From the NCBI GenBank assembly GCA_017795085.1, contig CP051246.1:2730514-2794513 (forward strand): a stretch of DNA of 64,000 nt. Direction: 5' to 3'. Of this stretch, positions 33,625 through 42,282 are shown piece after piece. The position numbers were made by a program, and so were the translations under genes. The notes under the pieces were generated by a model, which was not told the DNA's origin, did not search any database, and saw only the letters and a program-made list of their open reading frames with translations. The DNA comes from Salegentibacter sp. (GTDB taxonomy: Bacteria > Bacteroidota > Bacteroidia > Flavobacteriales > Flavobacteriaceae). Position 1 is the stretch's first letter. Every line of letters starts with the position of its first letter.

Positions 33625-34650
33625 TTAGTCATTAATTGGATGGGCGTCTACGCCTTCGTTAGTGATTTTAATCGGTTTTATATGCCCGTTTTCATCAAAA
33701 TGCATCTCATCTATACAAGTTTCCCTTGAATTCTGATCGGTTTCGTCCAGGGGACGGCGATGGTATACCATATAATAAGCATCTTCACCCGGAGTTTTAA
33801 TTACAGAGTGATGACCTGCTCCTGTAGCAATATCAGGATCTTGTTGCAGGATTTTGCCAATTCTTTTAAACGGACCGGTGGGCTTGTCGGCAATAGCATA
33901 GGCTACACTGTAATCGGGACCGGTCCAGCCACCTTCAGACCACATAAAATAATACTTTCCGTTACGCTTAAACATAAACGGGCCTTCTACATAACCTTCT
34001 GGAGTGACTTCTTTAAAAGTTTCCCCATCTTCAAAAGTTTTAAAACCGGTAAAATCTTCATTTAATTTTGCAACATTACAATGTTGCCAACCGCCATAAA
34101 ACATATAATACTCACCTTCATCTTCATATACGAATTGATCTATAGGTTGTGCCCCGTTATGAAATTTTCCGATTAAAGGTTCTCCCAAATAATCTTTATA
34201 AGGCCCTCCCGGAGTGGAAGCTTTGGCTACACCAATTCCGCCCAGTTCATCATCACTTTGAATATCATTCGCTCCAAAAAACAGGAAATATTCATTATCT
34301 TTTTCAATAATTGCCGGAGCCCACATCGCTTTTTCTGCCCATTTTACCTCAGCAGTATCAATTATTCTTTCATGTTTTTCCCAATTTACCAGATCTTTTG
34401 AAGAAAAGGCATCCATAAAAACCTGCTTTTCATAAGGAGCGGAATAGGTAGGAAAAATCCAGTATTCATCATCAAAAACAATCCCTTCCGGATCGGCATA
34501 CCAACCCGAAAACACCGGATTGTTATCTTCTTTTACAACTTTTGCATCCTGTTTTCCCTTCTCTTTCTCTTTCTCTCCCCCCATTTTGCAACTTGAAAAA
34601 GTTAAAGCTGCTAAAACTCCAAATATTATAGGTTTACAAAGATTTTTCAT
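33625..34650 (-). CDS. GH43-like glycosidase lipoprotein
   Basis: From the ATG at 34650 the product is 341 residues; a longer frame would overlap the preceding gene. The lipobox is LTFSSC (Cys21). The five-bladed propeller pattern of GH43 is present: GWYADPEGIVFDDEYWIFPTYS (catalytic-base Asp in ADPE), MWAPAIIEKDNEYFLFFGA, PIDQFVYEDEGEYYMFYGG (Asp) and YVEGPFMFKRNGKYYFMWS (catalytic acid Glu). A long charged linker (EKEKEKGKQDAK) follows the lipid anchor. GH43 members remove arabinose, xylose or galactose side groups, so this one may debranch the mannan. Substrate is unknown. Confidence 0.82.
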   Translation of the reverse strand: MKNLCKPIIFGVLAALTFSSCKMGGEKEKEKGKQDAKVVKEDNNPVFSGWYADPEGIVFDDEYWIFPTYSAPYEKQVFMDAFSSKDLVNWEKHERIIDTAEVKWAEKAMWAPAIIEKDNEYFLFFGANDIQSDDELGGIGVAKASTPGGPYKDYLGEPLIGKFHNGAQPIDQFVYEDEGEYYMFYGGWQHCNVAKLNEDFTGFKTFEDGETFKEVTPEGYVEGPFMFKRNGKYYFMWSEGGWTGPDYSVAYAIADKPTGPFKRIGKILQQDPDIATGAGHHSVIKTPGEDAYYMVYHRRPLDETDQNSRETCIDEMHFDENGHIKPIKITNEGVDAHPIND

Positions 34651-34666
34651 GTTTATTTTTTTAGTT

Positions 34667-35365
34667 TTAAGATTCATGATTTTCCCAATCCATAACTTCA
34701 TTCCTGGTTTCAGGATCCATCGCTATTTTTAAGAAATCTTCATCGTATTTCATCCCGTGCTTTTCCAGTATATGGGGCGGAACACCATCCCATACATTTG
34801 GGGTATTCCCTCGGTAATCAAGGTATTTAAAGCCGGGTTCACTGGTAAAATAACCTGTCACCACTAAATTCTTTATATTTCTAAAAAAAACAGGCCCGGG
34901 TGAATTCTTCTCAAATTCTTTGGGATAGGCAATAGCATCTATAATTTCCAGTTGATTTTCTTCAGAAATTTCGCTGAATGGCGCTTCAAACCGCTTATTA
35001 CTTTCCCGGTTAAGCCACATTAAGCCACCCCGCATCGGGATTTGATGCTCGGGCATATCTTTTACAATAAATTCAATAAACTCAGGTACACCGACTGCTG
35101 TAGCTGAAACAGCCTCATCATCTTCAGGGATTATAATATCTGCCAAGATGGTAATGCTAGCCATCTCTTCTTCAGAAAAAAATGTTTTGGAATTCAATTC
35201 TTCATCACGTTCTTCTTCAGCCGGCGTCCTTCCATAGCCCTCTTTTTCTTCAACCACATCACCTTCTGCTATCGGTGTTTCTTTATCGTTTATACAACTA
35301 CTAAGGAAAAGGCTTGTACCCACTCCTCCCACAAACATAGTTCTTAAAGATTCCCTTCTATCCAT
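34667..35365 (-). CDS. Gluconate 2-dehydrogenase subunit 3-like lipoprotein
   Basis: The 232-residue protein starts with a Tat-like signal (MDRRESLRTMFVGGVGTSLFL) followed by a lipobox (SSC). The domain contains the subunit 3 pattern FSEEEMASITILADIIIPEDDEAVSATAVGVPEFIEF (in pieces), a later GLMWLNRESNKRF and the end region SPGPVFFRNIKNLVVTGYFTSEPG. Small subunits of this kind pair with GMC flavoproteins and help their export or electron transfer. The GMC gene lies 4 bp upstream in the same operon. It therefore probably forms a periplasmic sugar dehydrogenase complex. Confidence 0.87.
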   Translation of the reverse strand: MDRRESLRTMFVGGVGTSLFLSSCINDKETPIAEGDVVEEKEGYGRTPAEEERDEELNSKTFFSEEEMASITILADIIIPEDDEAVSATAVGVPEFIEFIVKDMPEHQIPMRGGLMWLNRESNKRFEAPFSEISEENQLEIIDAIAYPKEFEKNSPGPVFFRNIKNLVVTGYFTSEPGFKYLDYRGNTPNVWDGVPPHILEKHGMKYDEDFLKIAMDPETRNEVMDWENHES

Positions 35366-35369
35366 AACT

Positions 35370-37097
35370 TTAAACGTTTCCTTTTTTTAATTCTTCCACT
35401 AAATAATCGGTTGCCCTCCAGGCTAAAGCTAAGATAGTCCAGGTTGGATTTTTATCGGCCTGGGAGACAAACGGGCCGCCATCCATCACAAATAAATTAG
35501 GAACATCATGCGCCTGGTTAAATTTGTTTACTACTGAATTATTTGAATTTTCTCCCATCCTGGTCGTCCCTACTTCGTGGATAATTTTACCCGGATTTTC
35601 AAGTCCGTAATTCGATTCTTTTCCAGCTTTATCCCCCAAAGGCACCGCGCCCATATTATGCATTACTTCTTCAAAAGTATCCTGCATATGTGCCGCCTGT
35701 TTCACCTCTTCATCAGACCAACTATAGTTGAATTTTAATACAGGAATTCCGTATTTATCTACTGTACTTGGATCTATCTCACAATAATTTTCTTTCCGCG
35801 GAATACTTTCCCCACGACCAGCCATTCCAAAGGTAGCTCCAAAGAATTTTCTCACATCTTTTTTAAGGCCGGTACCATAGGCATTTCTGGAAGTATCCCC
35901 TGTGATTTCCTGTAGGGCCTGGGTATTAAAACCAAAACCATAAGAGGGCATGGACATTCCTCCCCAGTATTCTATATGGTAGCCCCGAGTAAATCCAAGA
36001 TTCTTATTATCATTTAACCACCAGGGGGTATAAAGATGCATACCACCTACACCATCTTCATTATAACGTTCCCTATCCATTAGTTTGGGAATAAAGCCCA
36101 TACGCGATGACCCTGTGGAATCATGCAGGTACTTCCCCACCACACCGCTGGAATTTGCGAGTCCGTTAGGATGCTGCGCCGATTTTGAATTTAGCAGGAT
36201 TCTGGCTGAACTACATGCACTGGCAGCCAAGATCACTACTTTAGCTTTCACTTCGTAATCTTTTAGATCATCTTTATTCACATAAGAAACCCCGGTAGCT
36301 TCCCCCTCACCATTTGTCAATACCTCCCGAACCATCGCATTGACAAATAGATCCACATTTCCTGTTCCCACGGCCGGTTTCACCAATACAGAAGAAGATG
36401 AAAAATCGGCATAGGCCATACATGACCGTGAACATTGATTACAGAAAAAGCATGCACCACGCTCTTTGTTCACCGGTTTTGTAAGGATTGACAAACGCGA
36501 TGGAATCATAGGGACTCCTGCTTTATTCGCCCCTTTTTTAATATATAACTCGTGTAACCGGGGTTTTGGGGGTGGCAGAAAGAAGCCATCAGGTTCGTTA
36601 GGCATATTTTCTTTGCTTCCAAAAACGCCAATTAATTTGTCAACTTTATCGTAATAAGGCTTTACATCTTCATATCCAATGGGCCAGTTATCACCTTTAC
36701 CGTCAAAATCTTTACGTTTAAAATCCAATGGGCCAAAACGCAGGGAAATACGCCCCCAGTGATTGGTTCGACCCCCCAACATCCTGGAGCGAAACCATTC
36801 AAAATTTGTATTTCCCGCTTGCGTATAGGGTTCTCCCTCTAACTCCCAGCCTCCGTATGCCATATCAAAATCACCAAAAGGACGGGTGGTTGAAGCTCCC
36901 CTACGTGGGGACTCCCATGGCCAACGCAATTGCGTTCGTTGTTCTTCATTAGCCGGATCAAAATCGGGACCGGCCTCTAACATAGCAACTTTAAATCCGG
37001 CATCTGCCAAAACCTTAGCAGCCATACCTCCGCCTGCCCCAGAGCCTACAATGCAAACATCGTATTTAGTGGATTCTTTTTTAATTTGAAATGACAT
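35370..37097 (-). CDS. GMC family oxidoreductase, large subunit
   Basis: A 575-residue FAD enzyme with the N-terminal nucleotide-binding motif YDVCIVGSGAGGGMAAKVL, the GMC segment GGRTNHWGRISLRFGP and a C-terminal active-site region TTRMGENSNNSVVNKF with DKNPTWTILALAWRATDYL. A cysteine-rich stretch (GACFFCNQCSRSC) near residue 220 is typical of the gluconate/2-keto-sugar dehydrogenase branch. No signal peptide is present; it is probably exported together with its Tat-signalled small subunit. It should oxidise a sugar hydroxyl, possibly of mannose or a mannoside, and pass electrons to a cytochrome or quinone. This is unusual for a mannan PUL. Confidence 0.88.
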   Translation of the reverse strand: MSFQIKKESTKYDVCIVGSGAGGGMAAKVLADAGFKVAMLEAGPDFDPANEEQRTQLRWPWESPRRGASTTRPFGDFDMAYGGWELEGEPYTQAGNTNFEWFRSRMLGGRTNHWGRISLRFGPLDFKRKDFDGKGDNWPIGYEDVKPYYDKVDKLIGVFGSKENMPNEPDGFFLPPPKPRLHELYIKKGANKAGVPMIPSRLSILTKPVNKERGACFFCNQCSRSCMAYADFSSSSVLVKPAVGTGNVDLFVNAMVREVLTNGEGEATGVSYVNKDDLKDYEVKAKVVILAASACSSARILLNSKSAQHPNGLANSSGVVGKYLHDSTGSSRMGFIPKLMDRERYNEDGVGGMHLYTPWWLNDNKNLGFTRGYHIEYWGGMSMPSYGFGFNTQALQEITGDTSRNAYGTGLKKDVRKFFGATFGMAGRGESIPRKENYCEIDPSTVDKYGIPVLKFNYSWSDEEVKQAAHMQDTFEEVMHNMGAVPLGDKAGKESNYGLENPGKIIHEVGTTRMGENSNNSVVNKFNQAHDVPNLFVMDGGPFVSQADKNPTWTILALAWRATDYLVEELKKGNV

Positions 37098-37115
37098 CTT
37101 CTCTTCTTTTATTTT

Positions 37116-38246
37116 TTATATCCCTTCCTCTTTATGTTCAGGAATAAGCTTCTCAATTTGATTTAATGCTATTGCATAAGCGCCAAGCATAGTGGCATTA
37201 TTAGTCCCTAAACGGGATATCCCCACAGGAACTACTTTATTTTCTATAAATTCAATTTCACGAGTGGAAAAAGGCACTTTTATTTTTTTTGTAGCCGATC
37301 GATAAAACTCGTTTTTACTTTCTTTATCTTCAAATGAAAAAATTTGAGATACTACACGTCTAAATTTATCTCCTTTGCGATTTTTAATTTCACCATTTAG
37401 ATGCTTTAAAATTTGAGGAAGCAGTAACTTTGAAGAACCTGCTATTCCTCCACCGATAACAACGGCACCATCAATAAGGGTTATAATATTTGCCAAGGCT
37501 TCAGCAGCTACTTTTGCCACATTATCATAAGAGGTAATTGCTGCCTGTCGATTTCCAGGCCGTTCGCCTATGGCTATTTCAAAAATCTCTTTCGGGCTTA
37601 AATCATCCTTTTCTCCGGAAAGGCTTTTATAATAATGCTGAATTCCGCGAACGCTAACACTTTCTTCAGCGATAATTTCGGGCTCTAACAGGTTTCGCAT
37701 AAGCCATACTTCTCCACCTGCCGAATTATCACCAACACAAATTTGTTTATTAACCACAATACCTCCGCCAAAGCCGGTTCCTAACGTAATTCCGATAAGG
37801 TTTTTAAATTCCTTTTTGACTTCATAATCTTTAAACCCATTATTGATTTCCTGTAGAAAGCCCCCTATAGCTTCTCCATAGGTAAAAAGATCGCCGTCAT
37901 TATTTATAAAGGTAGGCAGATTAAAATAATCTTCCAGCATGGGTCCCAGGGCAACTCCTCCTTTAAAGGAAGGGAAATTAGGCGGATTTACAATCACCCC
38001 TTTTTTATAAGCCGCAGGTCCCGGAAATGCAAAACTAATGGCCACCGCTTTTTCCGGGAGCAAAGTTTCCTGAACTTTCTCAAACCCCTTTATTATAGTT
38101 TTAAGGCATTTTTCTAAATCATTAGAGTTCGACGGCAGGGTAATTAAATCGGTTATCGGCTTTCCGCCCTTTAAAGCAGAAAAAACAAAATTAGTCCCAC
38201 CAGCGTCTAATGTTAACACTATTCTCTCGTCTTGAAATATATTCAT
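37116..38246 (-). CDS. ROK family sugar kinase
   Basis: The 376-residue cytoplasmic protein has the ATPase core of ROK proteins: phosphate-1 loop VLTLDAGGTNFVFSAL, a sugar-binding FINNDGDLFTYGEA (catalytic Asp in NNDGD) and the glycine-rich GITLGTGFGGGIVV. The zinc-binding C-x-C-G-x-x-G-C-x-E loop of many ROK kinases is absent; the equivalent region reads AGGEVWLMRNLLEPEII. It has no DNA-binding domain, so it is a kinase, not a repressor. Its place in the operon points to phosphorylation of mannose (or fructose) after import by the FucP-like permease. Confidence 0.85.
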   Translation of the reverse strand: MNIFQDERIVLTLDAGGTNFVFSALKGGKPITDLITLPSNSNDLEKCLKTIIKGFEKVQETLLPEKAVAISFAFPGPAAYKKGVIVNPPNFPSFKGGVALGPMLEDYFNLPTFINNDGDLFTYGEAIGGFLQEINNGFKDYEVKKEFKNLIGITLGTGFGGGIVVNKQICVGDNSAGGEVWLMRNLLEPEIIAEESVSVRGIQHYYKSLSGEKDDLSPKEIFEIAIGERPGNRQAAITSYDNVAKVAAEALANIITLIDGAVVIGGGIAGSSKLLLPQILKHLNGEIKNRKGDKFRRVVSQIFSFEDKESKNEFYRSATKKIKVPFSTREIEFIENKVVPVGISRLGTNNATMLGAYAIALNQIEKLIPEHKEEGI

Positions 38247-38284
38247 TTGTTATAACTCACTAATTTTTAGGAAATACAATACAT

Positions 38285-39718
38285 TTATTTTAACAAATGT
38301 GGCTTTTCCTGATAGGTTTTCCATAAAAATTCGCCGAATAACGTGTTTGCCCAGGCGAACCACTCTCTTGTAAAGTCTTTCGGATCGTTTTTATGAAAAG
38401 TCTCGTGCATAAATCCTGTATCTCCGTGAGTAGTTTTAAGTGTTTCTATACACCATTTAATTTCTCTTTCGTCATTACTTGTTAAGCCTTTCATGGTGAT
38501 AGACATTGGCCAAATCATATCCAATGCAACATGGGGCCCACCAATCCCCTCGGCTGCGCTCCCTTTAAAAAAGAACGGATTATCCTCAGACCATATATAA
38601 TCCCGGGTATTTTGATAAATTTTATCTGAAGCATCAACCGCTCCAAGATAAGGTAAAGATAGTAAACTAGGGACATTGGCATCATCCATAAGCAAACGGT
38701 TTCCAAAACCATCTACCTCAAAAGCATAAATTTCCCCATACTTTTCGTGGTTTACAACGGCATGTTCCTCCAAAGCTTTTTTAACTTCATCCCTTAATTC
38801 CATTAATTCCGAAACAAAAGACTCATCCTGATGTATTTTTTCTAACATTTCTGCTGCCTGTTCCAAACTTACTACCGCAAAGAAATTGGAAGGAATTAAA
38901 AAGGAAAAAACAGTAGCATCATCGCTAGGCCTAAACGCTGAGCAAATTAATCCTACGGGATTCACCGGGTACCCATAACCTTGTAAGGCTCGTGTATCTG
39001 TAGCTTTAGGAGTCTCCCTCTGAAATGAGTACTCCCCCCTATCTTCTTTTTTCTGTTGGTCTTTAAAAACCTTTAGAATAGACTTTATGGCTTTCTTCCA
39101 TTCATTATCAAAAGGAGCAGTATCACCGGTTGATTTCCAGTAATGATATCCTAAACGAATAGGATAGCACAGGGAGTCAATTTCCCATTTCCTTTCATGA
39201 ACTCCCGGTTTCATATCTGTATGATCGGTAGACCATTCCCCCTTTTTATCAGGGTCATCATAAAATGCATTGGCATACGGGTCTTTGAGGATATATTTTG
39301 TCTGTTGGTTTATGACTCCGGCAATTAAGTTTTTGAGTTTTTTGTCTTTATCCACAAAAGCCATATATGGCCATACCTGGGCCGAACTATCCCTAAGCCA
39401 CATAGCATCTATATCACCAGTAATAACATAGGTATTGGGCTTTCCATTTTTTTCTGTATAAGTTACCGTTGTATCTAAAGTATTTGGAAAACAGTTATTG
39501 AATAACCAAGAAAGTTCTTCATCGTTCACATTCTTCTGAAATTCTTTAATTGTGCTTTCAATCACTTTACTTTTAAAATTACGTTCTCCTTCAGGAGTAC
39601 GCACCACAGGAAATTTTTGAAAGAAACCGGAAAAGCCTGAAGCTTTTAAATGAAAAGGATCTAACATAGTCAGGCCTCCGGCAAGAGCTGTGTTTTGTAT
39701 AAATTTTCGTCGTTGCAT
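38285..39718 (-). CDS. GH125 exo-alpha-1,6-mannosidase
   Basis: A 477-residue protein with a twin-arginine type N-terminus (MQRRKFIQNTALAGGLTML) and full-length GH125 (former DUF1237) similarity. It has TGDIDAMWLRDSSAQVWPYM with the catalytic Asp region, HERKWEIDSLCYPIRLGYHYW, YGYPVNPVGLICSAFRPSDD, LLMDDANVPSLLSLPYLG and HGDTGFMHETFHKNDPKDFTREWFAWANTLFGE (in pieces). GH125 enzymes are inverting exo-alpha-1,6-mannosidases that remove backbone mannose after the GH92 enzymes have trimmed side chains. It strongly supports alpha-mannan as the substrate of the locus. It lies between the ROK kinase and metallopeptidase genes. Confidence 0.94.
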   Translation of the reverse strand: MQRRKFIQNTALAGGLTMLDPFHLKASGFSGFFQKFPVVRTPEGERNFKSKVIESTIKEFQKNVNDEELSWLFNNCFPNTLDTTVTYTEKNGKPNTYVITGDIDAMWLRDSSAQVWPYMAFVDKDKKLKNLIAGVINQQTKYILKDPYANAFYDDPDKKGEWSTDHTDMKPGVHERKWEIDSLCYPIRLGYHYWKSTGDTAPFDNEWKKAIKSILKVFKDQQKKEDRGEYSFQRETPKATDTRALQGYGYPVNPVGLICSAFRPSDDATVFSFLIPSNFFAVVSLEQAAEMLEKIHQDESFVSELMELRDEVKKALEEHAVVNHEKYGEIYAFEVDGFGNRLLMDDANVPSLLSLPYLGAVDASDKIYQNTRDYIWSEDNPFFFKGSAAEGIGGPHVALDMIWPMSITMKGLTSNDEREIKWCIETLKTTHGDTGFMHETFHKNDPKDFTREWFAWANTLFGEFLWKTYQEKPHLLK

Positions 39719-39736
39719 ACTTCTAATATTTTATTA

Positions 39737-40666
39737 TCAATAAGTAATATCATTAAAATCAGCTTGGGCTTTTTTAAATTGGTCTTCCCATTCATTTGTC
39801 CAGCCAAAAGCTTCTTTAGCCTGTGGTTGTAAATTTGTGTTTGCGGCCCCACTCCAAAAGTGAACAAATTCTCCCATATTCATTCTTCGGGAAAATGCTT
39901 TCCCACCGTTGGTTTTTGGAAAATTTTCAGCTAATAAATCATAGAAACCATTTAAAACTTCCGATTCCCCATGTTCAGAATAAATAGGGTAAAACCAATC
40001 TTTAAACCACTGGGTATTTTTCCGCGGGAAATCATCATAGGTTTCCATCATATCATCATAAGTCTGTTGAGCAAATTCATCATCACCCAGAGCTTTATAT
40101 ACATCATAGATAAATATTTCCGCCCATTTACTATCTTTCCATATTTCCCAGGCGGGATTTTCTTTTATCCCGTTAGTTGCTCCTTCCACTATATGGCCAA
40201 TTTCGTGAATTACCATACTTAAGCCCGCTTCCGGTTTTCTTTCTTTCCAATTATAAGGCCCGCAATCTACCACATTTCTATAATCGTGACTTTCATCCAG
40301 GTAGACTGAAGGATGTCCTCCTGAATATTTACCCGTATGAAAAATCGCGTAGAGTCTTGGGTCGTCCCCGAATTCTCCATAAACATTTTTCACATAAGCC
40401 CAAACCTTATCCAAATACTCTTCAGGCCAGGTGATTGTAGTATCTACATCATCATAATAAACAGCAAGATCATCATTGTAATATACCCGAGTAAGTAATT
40501 GTTTATGGTCAAACCAATGTTCTTGCCAAGTTTCAGGCGGTGTATATTTATTTTCCTGATCGGTGTTTTCTTCTTTATCAACCGTCTTAGAATTATTTTT
40601 CGAATTACAAGAGGAAAAAAAACTTAAAACAATAACGACTATAATAAAATTTAGTTTGAATTTCAT
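39737..40666 (-). CDS. Putative zinc metallopeptidase lipoprotein, unassigned family
   Basis: The 309-residue lipoprotein (lipobox FFSSC, about Cys20) has a zincin motif MVIHEIGHIVEGATNG with the H-E-x-x-H pair. The rest is acidic and aromatic (DDPRLYAIFHTGKYSGGHPSVYLDE, AWEIWKDSKWAEIFIYDVYKAL, FYPIYSEHGESEVLNGFYDLLAENFPKTNGG in pieces). I cannot assign it to a named peptidase family. It lies 5 bp after a second, different metallopeptidase gene within the mannan operon. Both may trim the protein part of a mannosylated glycoprotein. The third zinc ligand is not obvious by eye. Confidence 0.6.
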   Translation of the reverse strand: MKFKLNFIIVVIVLSFFSSCNSKNNSKTVDKEENTDQENKYTPPETWQEHWFDHKQLLTRVYYNDDLAVYYDDVDTTITWPEEYLDKVWAYVKNVYGEFGDDPRLYAIFHTGKYSGGHPSVYLDESHDYRNVVDCGPYNWKERKPEAGLSMVIHEIGHIVEGATNGIKENPAWEIWKDSKWAEIFIYDVYKALGDDEFAQQTYDDMMETYDDFPRKNTQWFKDWFYPIYSEHGESEVLNGFYDLLAENFPKTNGGKAFSRRMNMGEFVHFWSGAANTNLQPQAKEAFGWTNEWEDQFKKAQADFNDITY

Positions 40667-40671
40667 AAGTC

Positions 40672-41343
40672 TTAAATCTGAGGGTTTTTGCTATATTCTT
40701 TCCATAGTTGATCAAGACTCTTACCCGTATTTTTTTTCCAAATATCATCAGAATAAGTAGCTTCCCGCATATTTTTATCTAAGGTCACTACAAAATCATT
40801 GTCATAATTATAGGTTACCCATGCTAAAAACCTTGCAGTGATCCTATAGCTATTTGTATAAGATTGTTCTGCTGAATATTCTGGTAAAAACCACGCTGCT
40901 CCCTCATTATCAACCCCGTATTTAAAACGAACAAAATCGGCTATTCCTTCGGTAAGCCAACCCGGGCCACTATTTGAAGGATAGGCTTGCACAATATGCA
41001 TGGCTTCGTGAGTTATTACATCTAAATCGTTTGGCTTCTTCTTTAACCAACCGGAACTAATAGTAATTTCTCCATTATGGGCATAGGCTACACCATTATA
41101 TGTAGTGTCAATCTTAACATGTATAGTATCTGTAGCATTAGGATTAAAATCTTTTATCATTTCAGGGTAAACTTTAAAAAAAGTTTTTACCAAACCTTTT
41201 TTTACTTCTGGCTTAAAATTTGGATCTTCATTGGTAAAAATTAAGGTTTTTCCATTTTCTTGAAAAACTTCTGATTCCTGGGCTTGAAATACATTGGCCA
41301 TAGTAAGGAATACCAATGCTACTATAAACTTTATATTTTTCAT
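40672..41343 (-). CDS. Basic secretory protein-like metallopeptidase
   Basis: The 223-residue exported protein (signal peptide ending in VFQAQ) matches the basic secretory protein (BSP) family known from plant PR-17 proteins. The zincin site is VITHEAMHIVQAYPS (H-E-x-x-H), followed by GPGWLTEGIADFVRFKYG and the family segment YTNSYRITARFLAWVTYNY. BSP proteins are putative zinc peptidases. It follows the EEP-superfamily gene by 1 bp and precedes a second metallopeptidase gene by 5 bp. A role in releasing glycans from mannoproteins is inference. Confidence 0.82.
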   Translation of the reverse strand: MKNIKFIVALVFLTMANVFQAQESEVFQENGKTLIFTNEDPNFKPEVKKGLVKTFFKVYPEMIKDFNPNATDTIHVKIDTTYNGVAYAHNGEITISSGWLKKKPNDLDVITHEAMHIVQAYPSNSGPGWLTEGIADFVRFKYGVDNEGAAWFLPEYSAEQSYTNSYRITARFLAWVTYNYDNDFVVTLDKNMREATYSDDIWKKNTGKSLDQLWKEYSKNPQI

Positions 41344-41344
41344 T

Positions 41345-42280
41345 TTAATTATTTTTTTTAATTTTTAAAATTACCAAAACTGGAAAATGGTCAGAAGGAT
41401 ATCTTGCCTGACTTTGATAAAAAGAAACTTCTTTAGGAAAATTACCGGAACCGGCTATTTTCTTTAAATCTTCTTCTTCAGTTCTGTAGGTATCATTCAG
41501 AATCCCATGCTTTGTTACCTTAAAGTCTTCGGATACAAAAACATGATCTATTCGGCTGTCGGTCATGGAATTCACTTTAAAGCCATTCGTAGTACCCGAG
41601 GCCCCATAATTTAATTCCGCCAGATGATAACTATCCTTAAGTTCTTTAGATGAGTTCAAAAGTTTATAACTTTTGTTATACTGATCCACATTAAAATCTC
41701 CACTTAACAAAACCGGAACATCCTCACCTTTTTCTTTGATCTTTTTCAAAATAAGTTTTGCGCTTTCCTCTCTGGCCTTTTCACCTACATGATCAAAGTG
41801 GGTATTATAGAAATAGAACTCAAAACCGCTATTCTTTTCTTTGAATTTTCCCCAGGTACAAATACGTGGCAAAACTGCATCCCATCCTTTATTAGGTTTA
41901 GTAGTATCTTCAGAAAGCCAGAAGTTACCGCTTTCCAATAACTCAAACTTTTCGGTTTTATAAAATATGGCAGCATATTCTCCAGCCTCTTTTCCATCGT
42001 CCCTACCCACGCCTAGAAACTTGTAACTCGGCAATTTGGCTGATAAATCTTCCAACTGATGTTTTAAACCTTCCTGACTTCCGAAAATTTCAAAATCATG
42101 AAATTTAATCAGTTTTGTTACTTGGTTTTTTCTATACTTCCAATTGTCTAAAGAATCTGCAGGATTATCATAACGCAGGTTAAAACTCCCTACCCTTAAA
42201 TCCTGAGCACTCATACAAGAACCACAAAGTGCGATTATGGAAAAAATAAAGTAAAACTTAAATATAGATTTCTTGCTCAT
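41345..42280 (-). CDS. Endonuclease/exonuclease/phosphatase superfamily lipoprotein
   Basis: A 311-residue protein with a lipobox-like signal (CGSCMSAQ) and the EEP fold motifs: LRVGSFNLRYDN, IFGSQEGLKHQLEDL (Glu metal ligand), FYFYNTHFDHVG, LSGDFNVD and a final YPSDHFPVLVILK. Members of this superfamily cleave phosphodiesters or phosphomonoesters. Related proteins occur in characterised yeast-mannan PULs, where I recall one acting as a mannose phosphatase. Here it probably removes phosphate from phosphomannan. It is the second gene of the operon, 2 bp from the GH92 gene. Confidence 0.85.
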   Translation of the reverse strand: MSKKSIFKFYFIFSIIALCGSCMSAQDLRVGSFNLRYDNPADSLDNWKYRKNQVTKLIKFHDFEIFGSQEGLKHQLEDLSAKLPSYKFLGVGRDDGKEAGEYAAIFYKTEKFELLESGNFWLSEDTTKPNKGWDAVLPRICTWGKFKEKNSGFEFYFYNTHFDHVGEKAREESAKLILKKIKEKGEDVPVLLSGDFNVDQYNKSYKLLNSSKELKDSYHLAELNYGASGTTNGFKVNSMTDSRIDHVFVSEDFKVTKHGILNDTYRTEEEDLKKIAGSGNFPKEVSFYQSQARYPSDHFPVLVILKIKKNN

Positions 42281-42282
42281 TA

